Positions 1 through 10,667 of a stretch of DNA of 64,000 bases are shown here, in pieces (positions within the stretch are counted from its first letter, which is position 1; each line of letters opens with the position of its first letter). Source of the stretch: Prinsepia uniflora (Eukaryota; Streptophyta; Magnoliopsida; Rosales; Rosaceae); assembly GCA_032719365.1 (NCBI GenBank), contig CM064875.1, positions 14,061,816-14,125,815 of the forward strand, read 5' to 3'. The notes below the pieces were generated by a model. That model worked only from the letters and a program-made list of their open reading frames with translations. It was not told the origin of the DNA and ran no database searches. The position numbers and the translations under genes are program-made.

Positions 1-2
1 TT

Positions 3-1690
3 CCGGATGTGTTCCCGGAAGAGTTGCCTGGCTTACCACCACATCGGGAGATTGAGTTCACGATTGAACTACTTCCCGGCACACGACCTATATCCCAGGC
101 ACCATATCGGATGGCACCAGCGGAGTTACGGGAACTGAAGATCCAATTGCAGGAGTTGGTGGACTTGGGATTCATCCGACCGAGTACATCACCGTGGGGA
201 GCACCGGTATTATTTGTGAAGAAGAATGAGGGGATCCGACCAGTTTTCATGTACGACCTGTGCAAGTTAATCGGATTATCGAGCCACAATTAGAGGATCC
301 GACACTTTATATTTACAGGATCGAGGTCGAAGCGGATAAGAAGCAGGACTTTACTATCCGACGAGATGGAGCTCTGGTGAAACTGGGCCGTTTGTGTGTT
401 CCTGCAGTGGCAGAGTTACGGGCAGAAATTCTTGAGGAAGCCCACAGTTCGGCTTATGCCATGCATCCGGGAGGTACAAAGATGTACCGTACCCTCCGGA
501 ACCACTATTGGTGGGATGGGATGAAAAAGGATATTGCAAAATTTGTGAGCAGATGTTTGACCTGTCAGCAGGTCAAGGCAGAGCGGCAGAGACCGTATGG
601 AGCTATGCAACCACTTCCGATTCCCGAGTGGAAGTGGGATCACATTACCATGGATTTTGTCTTCAAGTTGCCTAGAACTCAGAGAGGATTCGAAGGAGTT
701 TGGGTGATTGTCGACCGATTGACCAAGTCAGCTCATTTCATGCCGGTACAGGAGACATTTAAGCCAAACCGACTGGCTCAGCTGTTTGTGAAAGAGATCA
801 TTCGATTTCATGGTACGCCAGAGTCGATAGTGTCTGATCGAGATTCGCGTTTCACTTCTAGGTTCTGGCGAAGTTTGCAGAACGCCTTGGGTACAAACTT
901 GCATTTCAGTACAGCGTTCCACCCACAGACCGATGGGCAGTCAGAGAGGACTATCCAGACTCCGGAGGACATGATGAGGTCTTGTGTACTGCAGTTTCAG
1001 GATTCGTGGGATACTCATTTGCCTTTGATGGAGTTCGCATACAACAACAGTTATCAGGCAAGTATCGGGATGGCACCCTACGAGGCACTGTATGGCCGAC
1101 AGTGCAGGACACCTCTCTGCTGGATGGAGGTAGGAGAGCGAGCAGCATTAGGGCCGGATTTGATGGACATGACCCAGGAAACAGTTCGAATCATCAAGGA
1201 AAGATTGAAGGCAGCGCAAGATCGCCAAAAGAGCTATGCTGATCGACGAATTCGAGACTTGGAATTCGAGGTTGGAGATTTTGTGTTCCTTAAGTTATCT
1301 CCCTGGAAAGGAATTATCCGTTTTGGTCGACGCGGGAAGTTGAGTCCACGTTATTTTGGGCCGTTCGAGATCATAGAGAGGATTGGACTTGTGGCATACC
1401 GGTTGGCATTACCTCCAGAACTTGCCAGAGTACACGACATTTTCCATGTGTCCATGTTACGGAAGTGCCTATGGGACGATTCACATGCCTTGCCGGAACA
1501 ACCAGTGGAACTGATGACTGATCTGAGCTTTGAGGAGAAACCAGTGCAGATTTTGGATCAGAAGAACAAGGTTTTGAGGAACAAGGCGATTCGGTTGGTG
1601 AAAGTCCTATGGAGGAACCATGACGTCGAGGAAGCGACGTGGGAACCCGAAGACTTGATGAGGGAGCAGTACCCGTTTTTATTCGAGTAA
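3..1690 (+). pseudogene. Ty3/gypsy (chromovirus-type) pol remnant: partial RT plus complete integrase
   Basis: Two frames give parts of one retrotransposon polyprotein. Bases 3-~240 encode the start of reverse transcriptase (PDVFPEELPGLPP ... GFIRPSTSPWGAPVLFVKK). The sequence then jumps to a 476-residue frame (260-1690) that begins just before the integrase zinc-binding domain, so the RT catalytic core and RNase H are deleted and the two parts are in different frames. In the 476-residue frame the zinc site is H62, H69, C99 and C102. The integrase triad is D132 (MDFV), D193 (SDRDSRF) and E229 (DGQSERT), with 35 residues between the last two, all intact. The C-terminus (about 430-475, VKVLWRNHDVEEATWEPE) is chromodomain-like, which places the element among chromoviruses (Del/Tekay type is my guess). 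The stop codon is 35 bp before a 3' LTR. The element is non-autonomous as seen; gag lies outside the window. Confidence 0.93.
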
Positions 1691-2024
1691 ATTTCGAGGA
1701 CGAAATTTTTGTAAGGTGGGTAGATTGTAACGACCCGAACTTTCGTAATTATTATGTTATTGTAAAATGACCGTTTTACCCCTGAGGGGGGGGGGGGGGG
1801 AAAGTTGACTTTTATCTCGGGAAGTAATTAGGACTTTGACCCATGACCATGACGTAGTTTAGGATGTCACGAGTTCATAGGCAGGTGGCAAGTTCGATTC
1901 CGACGTTCGAGGAAGAAGTTGTGACGTTCGGAAGTCGAGGGGTATTTTGGTAATTTGGTCAATTAGGGGCCAAATGTTGGAATAATGGAATCTGATTACT
2001 TTATTCAAACCAATCTGGACCCTT

Positions 2025-2050
2025 GGATGAGTGACACGTGTCACTCATCC
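2025..2050. promoter_or_regulatory. Perfect 26-bp palindrome with central G-box in LTR
   Basis: Each arm reads GGATGAGTGACAC and its exact complement, centred on CACGTG. Decayed versions sit at the matching place in the other LTRs: 7997-8019, 36727-36752, 41427-41452 and 59471-59494. CACGTG is the usual bZIP/bHLH core and TGAGTGA resembles AP-1/GCN4-type half sites, so this is probably a U3 enhancer site; function is inferred. Confidence 0.6.
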
Positions 2051-2889
2051 TCACACTCCCTAAAACCAGGATCTATGTCTGCCATTTAATTAATTAATTA
2101 ATTTCTCTCCTTAAATCCTCACCCTCCATCCTTACACTCAGACTCAATCTCAGCCGTTGATTTCATTTTCTCATTCTGTTCTTAAACCATCAGAGACTCA
2201 CATTTTCATTTTCATTTCTCTCAAACCCGTGCACCCTCTCACCCTTCGAACAAGCACACCAACAACTACACCACCTCTCAGCCTCAACCCACACACCAGA
2301 CCACCTCTCAGCTACCTCCAGACCACCACCACCACCACCACGGGCGGCGGCGCAACCCAGAAACCCCCCAGACCCGAAAGGAACCCGAGCAGCCCAAATC
2401 GATCCAACCATCCAAACCTTCATACCTGGACTCGAACCAACGTAGGATTAGGATCAGTGTGACCTCTGGACGACTCAGGACTGGACTGGGCAGCCCACGG
2501 CGGCGACACGGCGGCGGTAAGCCCATAAACCCGTGAGACACCGATTTCCTTCCCTGTCTCGAACCATTCATTTTTAACGTTAAACTTGTCTGGTTGTTTT
2601 TGAGACACACTTAGGGGACCTAGACGATCATTTTGGACCAAAGCTCGCGGCTGGAAGCTCGACGACTCGCCGGAGAAGACGAACCAGAGCCGGCAGCCGG
2701 TTTCCCGTCGATTTTCAGGTGGTTCCTTCAACCTAAAAACTCGTTTTAATTACACAGAACCATAGAACACATTGTGACGAGTTCATAGGAACAAATCCCA
2801 TCAGAAATAGTGGTCGGGTTGATGAGAACCGATCGGGTCGAACCGTGGGTCTGCGGTGACCCAGTTCTCAGACCGGTTACTGTAGCTGA

Positions 2890-3044
2890 TGACGTCATCA
2901 TGCTGACGTCAGCAGTGACGTCATGATGACGTCATCATTTCAAAAATTTTCATACCAGGGACCAATGGAATGCTGACACGTGTCCTCTGACACTGTCAGT
3001 GATGACGTCATGCTGACGTCAGCAGTTACGTCATGCTGACGTCA
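2890..3044. promoter_or_regulatory. Cluster of seven TGACGTCA octamers
   Basis: Seven exact TGACGTCA palindromes, plus one TTACGTCA variant, occur in 155 bp, with a G-box-like ACACGTGT at about 2976-2983. A given octamer is expected about once per 65 kb at random. TGACGTCA is the consensus site of TGA/CREB-type bZIP factors. The octamers sit inside a plus-strand LTR and probably serve as retrotransposon regulatory sites. Confidence 0.6.
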
Positions 3045-3722
3045 TCATTACTGTAGCACAGTTGACCAGAGTTTGACTAGGCGCGTGGGGGCGCGTGTGA
3101 ACAGTATTTTGTGTGGGACCAGTGCCATTTTCAAGGTTTCGACGATACGAATCCAATGGCAGTGGTTTCGTGTCGATCGGAGATCGTTATGTTGGTCAAA
3201 TTAGGGTTTGAAGCCTTGGGAAGCGCGTTCGGACGGCTTTCCCAGACCGGTTTCAGTCTAGGTTTTCTTAGTTGTTTAGTAGGGACTTAAAGTGACCTTT
3301 ACGTATGCTTTGGACATGATAGGAATTTTACTTTAACCCTTGGACGGGGCTTTACGCTCGGGATTGCAGCGGGATTGTACTGTGAGTGGGCCTTTGATTT
3401 CACTAAACTTCCGCATGCATAACTGTTTTACTTTCTATTATATCTATATGTGATTCAAGTAAAAGTATCTGTTTATCTTGAGTATGATTTATGGCACGTA
3501 TTACGATGTTTGGGCATGAGACCCGTCTGGTTGTTTATGAATGGTTTTGAGTCATGTATATGTATATTGGATCTCGATATTATCTGTGGTACTGCACTGT
3601 ATAGCTCTACCCTAGGATTCTATCTCCTCCGGATGTAGGTACTCCGGAGTGGTCACGGCGCATTGGCTGTGAGGAGTCATTCTACGGAGGGACCAGACCG
3701 TAGAGTGACTCAGGAGCAGGAT

Positions 3723-6700
3723 TGTCAGGACCCACCCCGGTTTCACCCCGAAACCCGAGGTAAATCCCGCTCCCGTCTGACTCCCCGACACAAAACTCAA
3801 GTAAAACTCACTCTAACCCAGTCAGACGCAGGAGTAATTACAAAATATCCCAACCTTATCGTTTACAGAGCATAGCACTAAATTACAAGGAAATAAAAAC
3901 TGATAAAGTACACGCACACAGAAGCCTTTAAACTCTTCTAGGATCCCTCACGTCACTTCTATGCCTCGGACACTGCCTCGACGTCAAGACCCCGCGCTAG
4001 CTCCACAACCTGGAGGGCAATTTAAAACAAAAGTGTGAGTGGACCAGAAAGTACAAAAAGTTCAAAACCATTTTTACACGAAAACCGAGTTTAACCCTCC
4101 GTTTTGAAACCACATGCATAACCAACAGTTATGAACACAGTTATAAAATAATCATTATAAAATATCATAAGAAACCATAGCATGAGTATCAGAAACCGTA
4201 TCAAATCCTCATTTCCCGATCGAACCTGCTGGACCTATCCGAGTCTTTAAACTCCCGAGTCTTTAAACTCAATCCAGGCCTTAATAATATCCGAGTCTTT
4301 AAACTCCCGAGTCTTTAAACTCAAAGGCCTACGGGGGAAAGATCAATATATCCGAGTCTTTAAACTCCCGAGTCTTTAAACTCAATCCGGGTCTTTAAAC
4401 CCAATCCGGCCGGTCCCCCGTCACATATATCCGGGTCTTTAAACCCAATATCTAGATCCAGCAAATCCAATCCCAAAACCATTTGAGAACCATTTACCAA
4501 ATCCTCATCCAAACCCGAATCCGAAATCACTGGTCTGAAGCCCTTCCGGCGTTCAGAACCGTCATTCCGAACCCAAATCCGGAAAAATATCCATTTTCAT
4601 ACCAAAACCACATGTAATCACAAATCATATTTCATAACCCATTTATCATTATCAGAAAACCTTTATAGGTGGAAATCCCCAAATGTGGCATCAAAATCCG
4701 AAACCAGCATTTTCTCAAAAAACGTGTAAAATCCCGAAAACGTCTCGAAAAACGTGCAAACATCTCAATCACGTATAATCACGTAAAACCATCATAACAT
4801 ATACAATAAACATAGTGTCTTAAGTAAAACCATCAAAAACGTATATAAAAACAGTTATGCATGATCGAGTTTAAGAAAAGGGTCCACTCACAGTACTGAG
4901 CCCTACTCGCGTCCCGAACGTCCAGCCCGTTCCTCGGCTTCCTCGGGAAATCCCGATCCTGTCAAACACCGTCAAATTATGTCACTAATACGTCTACGAC
5001 ACAACTACCTAATTTCCTTAAAATTCCCCAAACCAAAGACTTAAAACCCGGGACCCTAAACATTCACCCTCGCGGAACTACACTCAAACGACTTCCGATT
5101 GACTCGAAACCAACTCCATTGAACTCACCACAACTCCTAGACCAAAAGTCCTGTTGATTGCTTCTCCATACGCCGCCACACGCGCCCCCACGTGCCGTCC
5201 AAAGTGGCTGCGCGTGGCACTCACGCGCCAGCTACAGTGCACCGTCAACCTTGAGCAGACCCGGTTCGCACCAGTGGTCTGGACCCTGAACCGGCGAGAG
5301 CGGTTCTCCTCATTCCGTCCACCAAAACGACTCCTCTCTTCACCAACAGCATCGTCCCATCCTAGGCTACCCCTTCCCGTAGGTCACTCACCTCGACTCA
5401 CCCTAAAACTCGTCGACTCAACCTTGAACAAAAACCCGTCCACTGCCCTGTTTCCTACTCCGGCCACCCAGGTCACCTCCCTTCACGGTGGCAACACCAG
5501 ACGGTTCCTAGGACCCTTCTAAACCTAACTCAACTCACCTGGACCGTCGACTCTATTCCAATCTTCACGACTTTCAATTGAAAGTCACGACCAAAACAGA
5601 GTACATCCAGACCTGCCGTCGGGCCAACCTCCACCGTGCTCCTCCCGTCACGGCAGCTCAACCAAATTACTCCTAGGACTCAACTAAAACCCTTAGACCA
5701 CTCTAGACTCATCGATTCAACCTCCCAAACCACGACTTCCACGTTGAAACTCAACGGGAAAACAGAGTATCGACATGGGAATGAGAGAATTACCTGCCTC
5801 CAGTCGCCGTCGTGAGCTCCGCTGGTAGTGGTTGACTCCTCGCAACCCGCACGACACCACCACGGCCTCAGTTGCCCCATACACGGCTGCCACCGCCACA
5901 ATTCTCACAAATTCCTTGGTTTCCTTCCTGTTTCCCCCCTGATTTTCCCGCAGCTCTCGACACCCTCACACACAGCCACCACACCGTCAACCTCTCTCAC
6001 TGCTTCCCTCTCACTCTCTGATCACCCTCACACACTCACAATTCGTCAGCACACACACCACCACCCTCAATTTCCTTCACGATCTCCCTCTGTTTTCTGA
6101 ACTAGCACCACACACATACACGGGTGCACCCCAATTATTTGGGCCGTGCACACACTCGAACTCACCAGAAGCCACTCCACCTTTAGCACGTGTCACCAAT
6201 CCTCCTCACTCTCTCACCAAATGGCTCCATCCCAGCCTTCCCTTTCCTTCTTTCTGCACAAATCCCAATGTGCAGAAAGACCAAATTACCCTTCTTTTTA
6301 ACTTATATTTACGATTTAACCAAAACTTCCTAGACCCGTAACTCTCGCCTCGTAAGTCCGATGAATACGTGCCGCCTGTCATCAAACTCAGGACGATGAA
6401 ATCTATCTAACCATCCTAGGTCAACCTACCAAAACTCGATTATTCAAAAAGTCAACTTTTCCCCCTAATTTACCCAAATTACGGTTATGCCCTCGACCTT
6501 CCGAACATCACAACTTCCTCCTCGGATGTCGGAGTCAGGCGTGCCACTTGCCTATGGATTCGTGACGTCCTAAACTACGTCCTAGTCACCGATCAACACT
6601 CAAATCGACCTCCCAACTAAAAGTCAACTATTTGCCCGAACCAGGGGCAAAATCGTCATTCTACGCTCATGGACCCATCGAGACCACCTACCCACTGCTT

Positions 6701-6761
6701 AACCTCAATAATCACACCTTATTCACTCTACTAATCCCGGCTCTCGGGACGGGTTGTTACA
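3723..6761 (-). mobile_element. Solo LTR (minus orientation), TSD AGGAT, inside the 1726-7458 LTR
   Basis: The insert reads TGTCAGGACCC ... GGGTTGTTACA on the plus strand, so in its own orientation it starts TGTAACAACCCG and ends GGGTCCTGACA. It is flanked by identical 5-bp duplications AGGAT at 3718-3722 and 6762-6766. There is no second LTR, primer-binding site or coding sequence, so it is a 3,039-bp solo LTR left by LTR-LTR recombination. It contains eight tandem GAGT/GGGT..TTTAAA..ACTC/ACCC units (4241-4446). ORFs within it (for example 5154-5522) have no recognisable domain and are taken as chance. Confidence 0.88.
4241..4446 (-). repeat. Tandem inverted-repeat units in solo LTR (six GAGTCTTTAAACTC, two GGGTCTTTAAACCC)
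   Basis: Eight 14-nt units sit in pairs or singly with CC or AATCC spacers. In the two variants both arms change together: GAGT/ACTC becomes GGGT/ACCC. The same units occur at 30693-30850 in another minus LTR. Each arm is only 4 nt, so a symmetric protein site is as plausible as an RNA stem. Confidence 0.75.
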
Positions 6762-7458
6762 AGGATTGCTATTTTTGGACGTCTGGGACGTCAGGCATCT
6801 AGAATGCCATGCTCGGACTAGGTTCGGGATTCGGACTCGGGATTGAGACCCCGGGTGGCACGCGTAGCCTTGGGACTGTGACCTTATTGGGCGTCTGGGA
6901 CGTCGGGCATCTGGGATGTCAGGGTTGGGATGTATAGTGCAGTGACTGAGATTATATTATGTTGATATTATTCTGCTTATGATTATATGATTTTGTGGTT
7001 TATGATACTAATGCATGTCTTTTCGGAAAATGGAGGGGAAAATCTATATGTTTTCGAGATGGTAAACTATTTTGTAAACCTTGAGTTTCGGCCCACTCAC
7101 CCTTGTTGTTTTACTACCCCTCCAGATGGTGATATTGAGGAGGAGGATCCTGAGGAAGAGGAGGAGGATCCCGAGGAAGAGGCATAGGTTTACGTTGTGC
7201 ACCTGAACCCTACTGCTGGGTAGGTTGGCACGTAGTGTGTCTAGATTCGTGCTCAATAAACTGTATTCGGGAACTATCCTTTGTCTGACACTATTTGTAT
7301 TCGAGTATTTGTGTGGCGTGCTATGTATGACTTAACTATGGATTTTCTTTATGCATTTTACTTTCAATAAGGGTAATTATGATATTTTAATGTCGGGTGT
7401 CAGACGGGAGCAGGGCACGTCCCGGGTGGTCCCAGGGGGATCGGGGCGGGTCCTGTCA

Positions 7459-10400
7459 AATAAGGATAGTTGGAATTTCGAGGACGAAATTATTTAAGGA
7501 GGAAAGAATGACTAATCTGGGATTAGTTGAGTGAAATCGGACAAAATGTGCAAAATGACCGTTTTGCCCCTAGGCGTGGGCAAAATATTGACTTTTACTT
7601 CGGGCAGTCAAATGGACTTTGACCGATGACTGTGACGTAATTCAAGACGTCACGAGTTTATAGACAGGTGGCGCATTCGATTCCGATATTTGAGGAAGAA
7701 GTTATGACGTTCGGAAGTCGAGGGGTATTTTAGTAATTTGGTTGAAAAAGGGTAAAATGTTGACTTTTGACCCGAGAGGCCCAATGGCCGAGAGGCCCAA
7801 TGGCCGAGGGCCAAGGACTGTTATGTAGATCGAGTCGATACGAATCTGTAGACTGGCGGTACGCCGAAATCGGAGGTTCGACGACGAAGTTGTGGTCACG
7901 GGAGCGAAATCAATTAACCGAACGAACCGAGGTTTGAATTAAATAATATTATAATATTGTGATCTGACCGAAAAGTTGGAAATAATCTGGAACCTTGGAT
8001 GAGTACGTGTCACTCATCCCCACACTCCCTAAAATCTGGATCATGTCTCCATTAATATATTAAATATAATTTATATCCTTATTTTAATCTCAGTCGTCCA
8101 TTTGTTTCTCAAGATTGAATCTGTGCCATTGATCCCATCTCCTCCTTTCTTTTATATCTGATCAGTCATCTTCCTCTCCCACTCTCATTTCACCCGTGAA
8201 GAACCACCACCCCAGACCAAACACTCAGATGACCACCACCCTCATTTATCTACCTTACCTCCAGCCAACTGCTCGACCCCGCCATACATTATCTTCATCA
8301 TCATCATCAGTCACCATCGTCATTTTCTCTATTTTGAAACCCAACAAATCAAACAGATACAAGTTGATACCACCCCACTGCCCAATCATTTTATGTGTCT
8401 TGGGTGGGACTGAGAATGACCAAATGAAGTGATGATGGACAACTCGACTCACGGAAGTGGACACGGCGGAGGAGTAACTGAAAAACAGAGGATGTAAGGT
8501 TTGAAATTTCGAACACTGGTTTTAGGACTGGTTAGTCAATTCCAACAATTAAAATGAATTTCTGGTGAGCTAATGGGAAAGTATGGTTTGGTTTCGAGTG
8601 CTAGGACGGCCGGAATTGATGGCAGAAAACGGTTGCAGGTGGCAGTCGTGTTATCTCCATGAATATGTATTGAAATGAACTTCTTTCTTGATTTTGAAAC
8701 CACTGATCGATTAGAAATGAAGGGACAAACTTAATGGGATTAAATGGGATAGAAAACCGGCTGGATTGAACAGAAACCGCGAATGTCGGTTCCGAGCTGG
8801 ATCGGATTTGTAGAACCGGTTTAGACCGGGTCGATCTGAGGATGAAGATTAACAATACCCGGCGTGTGGGTTTCACGCGCATGGCATTCAAACGGCGCGT
8901 GGGAGCGCGTGAAGGGTATTTTGGGGAAACTTCCAACATGACTTTTAATCTATTCAATGTAACGAACATTTTGGCACTGGTTTCGAGGAAATTGGATATC
9001 ATTTCGATATTGTTCGGGGCGACCGAAGATTTTGAATCGAGTTTAAAAATAGTGAAAAATTCGAAAAAATTACGAGGCTTTGATAGGAGGTTAATGAAGA
9101 GGTTAGTAACCCTCTAATGTGATTTATACAGGTTTAGAAGTCCCCGGTGATAGTGGTGTAGCCCGGGAAGGCCTATATCACGCGTATCGAGGCGCAGCGT
9201 TGGACGGTCTGTGAGTGGACTTTGGTTTTATAAATACTATGCATGCTTAACTGTGTTATATGTTTTATATACGTGATTTATATGATGGTGATTATGATTA
9301 TTGATTTCGCGTATGTTGCACGTATTTCGAGATATTTTCCGTATTGCACGTATATTGAGACTGACAGTTTTATTGTGGTTTTACGTGCTTGTGGTTTTAT
9401 GAATAATGTGATGAAATGGTTTTGAAATTGGAAAGATGAAATCGGGCGTGAAGCCCAACTGTTTTGGAAACCTCGGACTTGAAGTCCACTTGAGTTACGA
9501 AATCGGGTCAGGGGCCCAGTTGCTTTATGAAATCGGGCCAAGGGCCCAGTTGTTACGAAATCGGGCTGAGACCTATTTGAGTTATATTATCGGGCCAGGG
9601 TCCCAGTTGATTTACAAAATCGGAGGGGCCCAGTTGTTTACGAAATTCGGGTTGTGGGCCCAGTGGTTTACAGAATCGGGCATGAGGCCCAGTTGGGTTG
9701 AAAATGTGATTTCGGGTTTGGGACCCTATGTTTCATAAATGTGATTTCGGGTCTGGGACCCTATGTTTCATAAACGTGATTTCGGGTCGGGGACCCTAAA
9801 TGGAATTGTGATGTTTTATGGAGATTTTGGGCAGGGCCCATTGAAATGTTGTGAAATGATTTGATAAAACTGTTTTCCATATACCATCTTGATATGAGGA
9901 TATGTGATGGTCTCCTCCAGGTGTCTAGGACACTGGGCAAGTCACAGTGCATTGCCTGCGAGGGGTCATTGTACGGAGCTACCGGACCGTATAGTGACTC
10001 AGGAGCAGGATTGCTATGATTTGACGTCTGGGATGTCAGATATCTGGGATGTCAGAGATATGGACCCGGTGAGACCTCGGGCAGCACGCGTTGCTTATAC
10101 CGTGAGATATGACGTCTCGGATGTCAAGCGTCTGGGACGCTAGGCATCTGGGATGCCGGAGATGGTTATGTGGTAAAACTGGACTTTGGATCTATGAAAT
10201 GGTTTTCGGTTGGATTTGTGTTTATGGATTTCGGCAGTGGCCCACTTGGTTTTGTATTTACGGATTTAGTATTCTACAGTTTTGGGCTGAGTTCCCACAC
10301 TTGGTTTTGAGTTACGGTTTTTGGGTTAAGGCCCTAATGGCTTGTTTGCGTAAATGTTTTGATTACTGATTTTCGAGGCATGCATACGTTTTAGTGATGG

Positions 10401-10667
10401 GCATAAACATCTTTATGAAATATGTTTATGAACTTATTTATTTTTGTCCACTCACAGCCTTTGTTGTTTTTAATGCCTTTCAGGTTGATCACGGATGCGA
10501 CTGCGGCAGAGACCGGGACATCGCATGCCTATTCCATCGATCCTTTCGCACTCTGGACGCCCCGAATGGGCAGTGGCATAAGGTTATCCCTTGTCTGTCA
10601 CTTCGTGTCAGAAAGGAGCATGGCACATCCCACGGTAATCTCAGGGGGATTGGGATGGGTCGTGTCA
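7459..10667 (+). mobile_element. Second plus-strand Ty3/gypsy fragment: internal 3' end plus 5'-trimmed LTR
   Basis: Bases 7470-7503 match the sequence that ends the internal region of these elements (aatttcgaggacgaaatt followed by a purine run), so the usual TGTAACGACCCG start of the LTR has been deleted by about 7505. From there the LTR continues (aaatgaccgttttgcccc ...) to TGTCA at 10663-10667. It carries the shortened palindrome at 7997-8019, a TATA-like tttatatc near 8151, the GCGCGTGGG region near 8858-8915, a 13-unit hairpin array (9444-9839) and CTGGG-loop hairpins (10020-10157). Two degenerate ~180-bp repeats built around cgacgttcgag-gaagaagttatgac lie at its start. No coding sequence is convincing. 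Confidence 0.8.
9444..9839 (+). repeat. Array of 13 short hairpin units in LTR
   Basis: Units of about 30 bp carry a ~13-nt inverted repeat preceded by (a)tcg and mostly followed by cagttg and a tta-rich spacer. Examples are GGGC-GTGAA-GCCC, GGACT-TGA-AGTCC, GGGCC-AAG-GGCCC, GGGTC-TGG-GACCC and GGGTC-GGG-GACCC. Stems differ between units but stay paired; a few are weak (GGGCTGAGACCT) or use G-U pairs (GGGTT-GTG-GGCCC). The same array occurs at 38133-38564. Confidence 0.8.

Larger units (their letters stand above)
1726..7458 (+). mobile_element. 3' LTR of the plus-strand Ty3/gypsy element, split by a nested solo LTR
   Basis: The LTR starts TGTAACGACCCG directly after a purine-rich tract (gtaaggtgggtaga) that follows the pol stop codon, and ends GGGTCCTGTCA. 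Removing the insertion at 3723-6761 and one copy of its 5-bp duplication leaves about 2.69 kb. It holds a long palindrome (2025-2050), a TGACGTCA cluster (2890-3044), a GC-rich GCGCGTG pair (~3081-3100), inverted-repeat units near 6778-6808 and, near its end, the motif TGTCTGACAC ... GTGTCAGACGGGAGCAG. A 16-G run lies at 1785-1800. The copy past 7458 abuts another element's internal 3' end, so this element inserted into an older relative. Confidence 0.85.

Noticed and set aside
5154..5522. 122-aa plus-strand frame
   Set aside because: It lies wholly inside a solo LTR, is Pro/Thr/Ser-rich from base composition, and shows no domain.
3723..6761. Complete LTR element rather than a solo LTR
   Set aside because: No internal second TGTAAC.../...TGTCA pair, primer site or coding sequence lies between the duplicated AGGAT sites.
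9444..9839. CRISPR-like array
   Set aside because: Regular ~30-bp units might suggest one, but this is a plant LTR, the units are contiguous hairpins with no unique spacers, and there are no cas genes.
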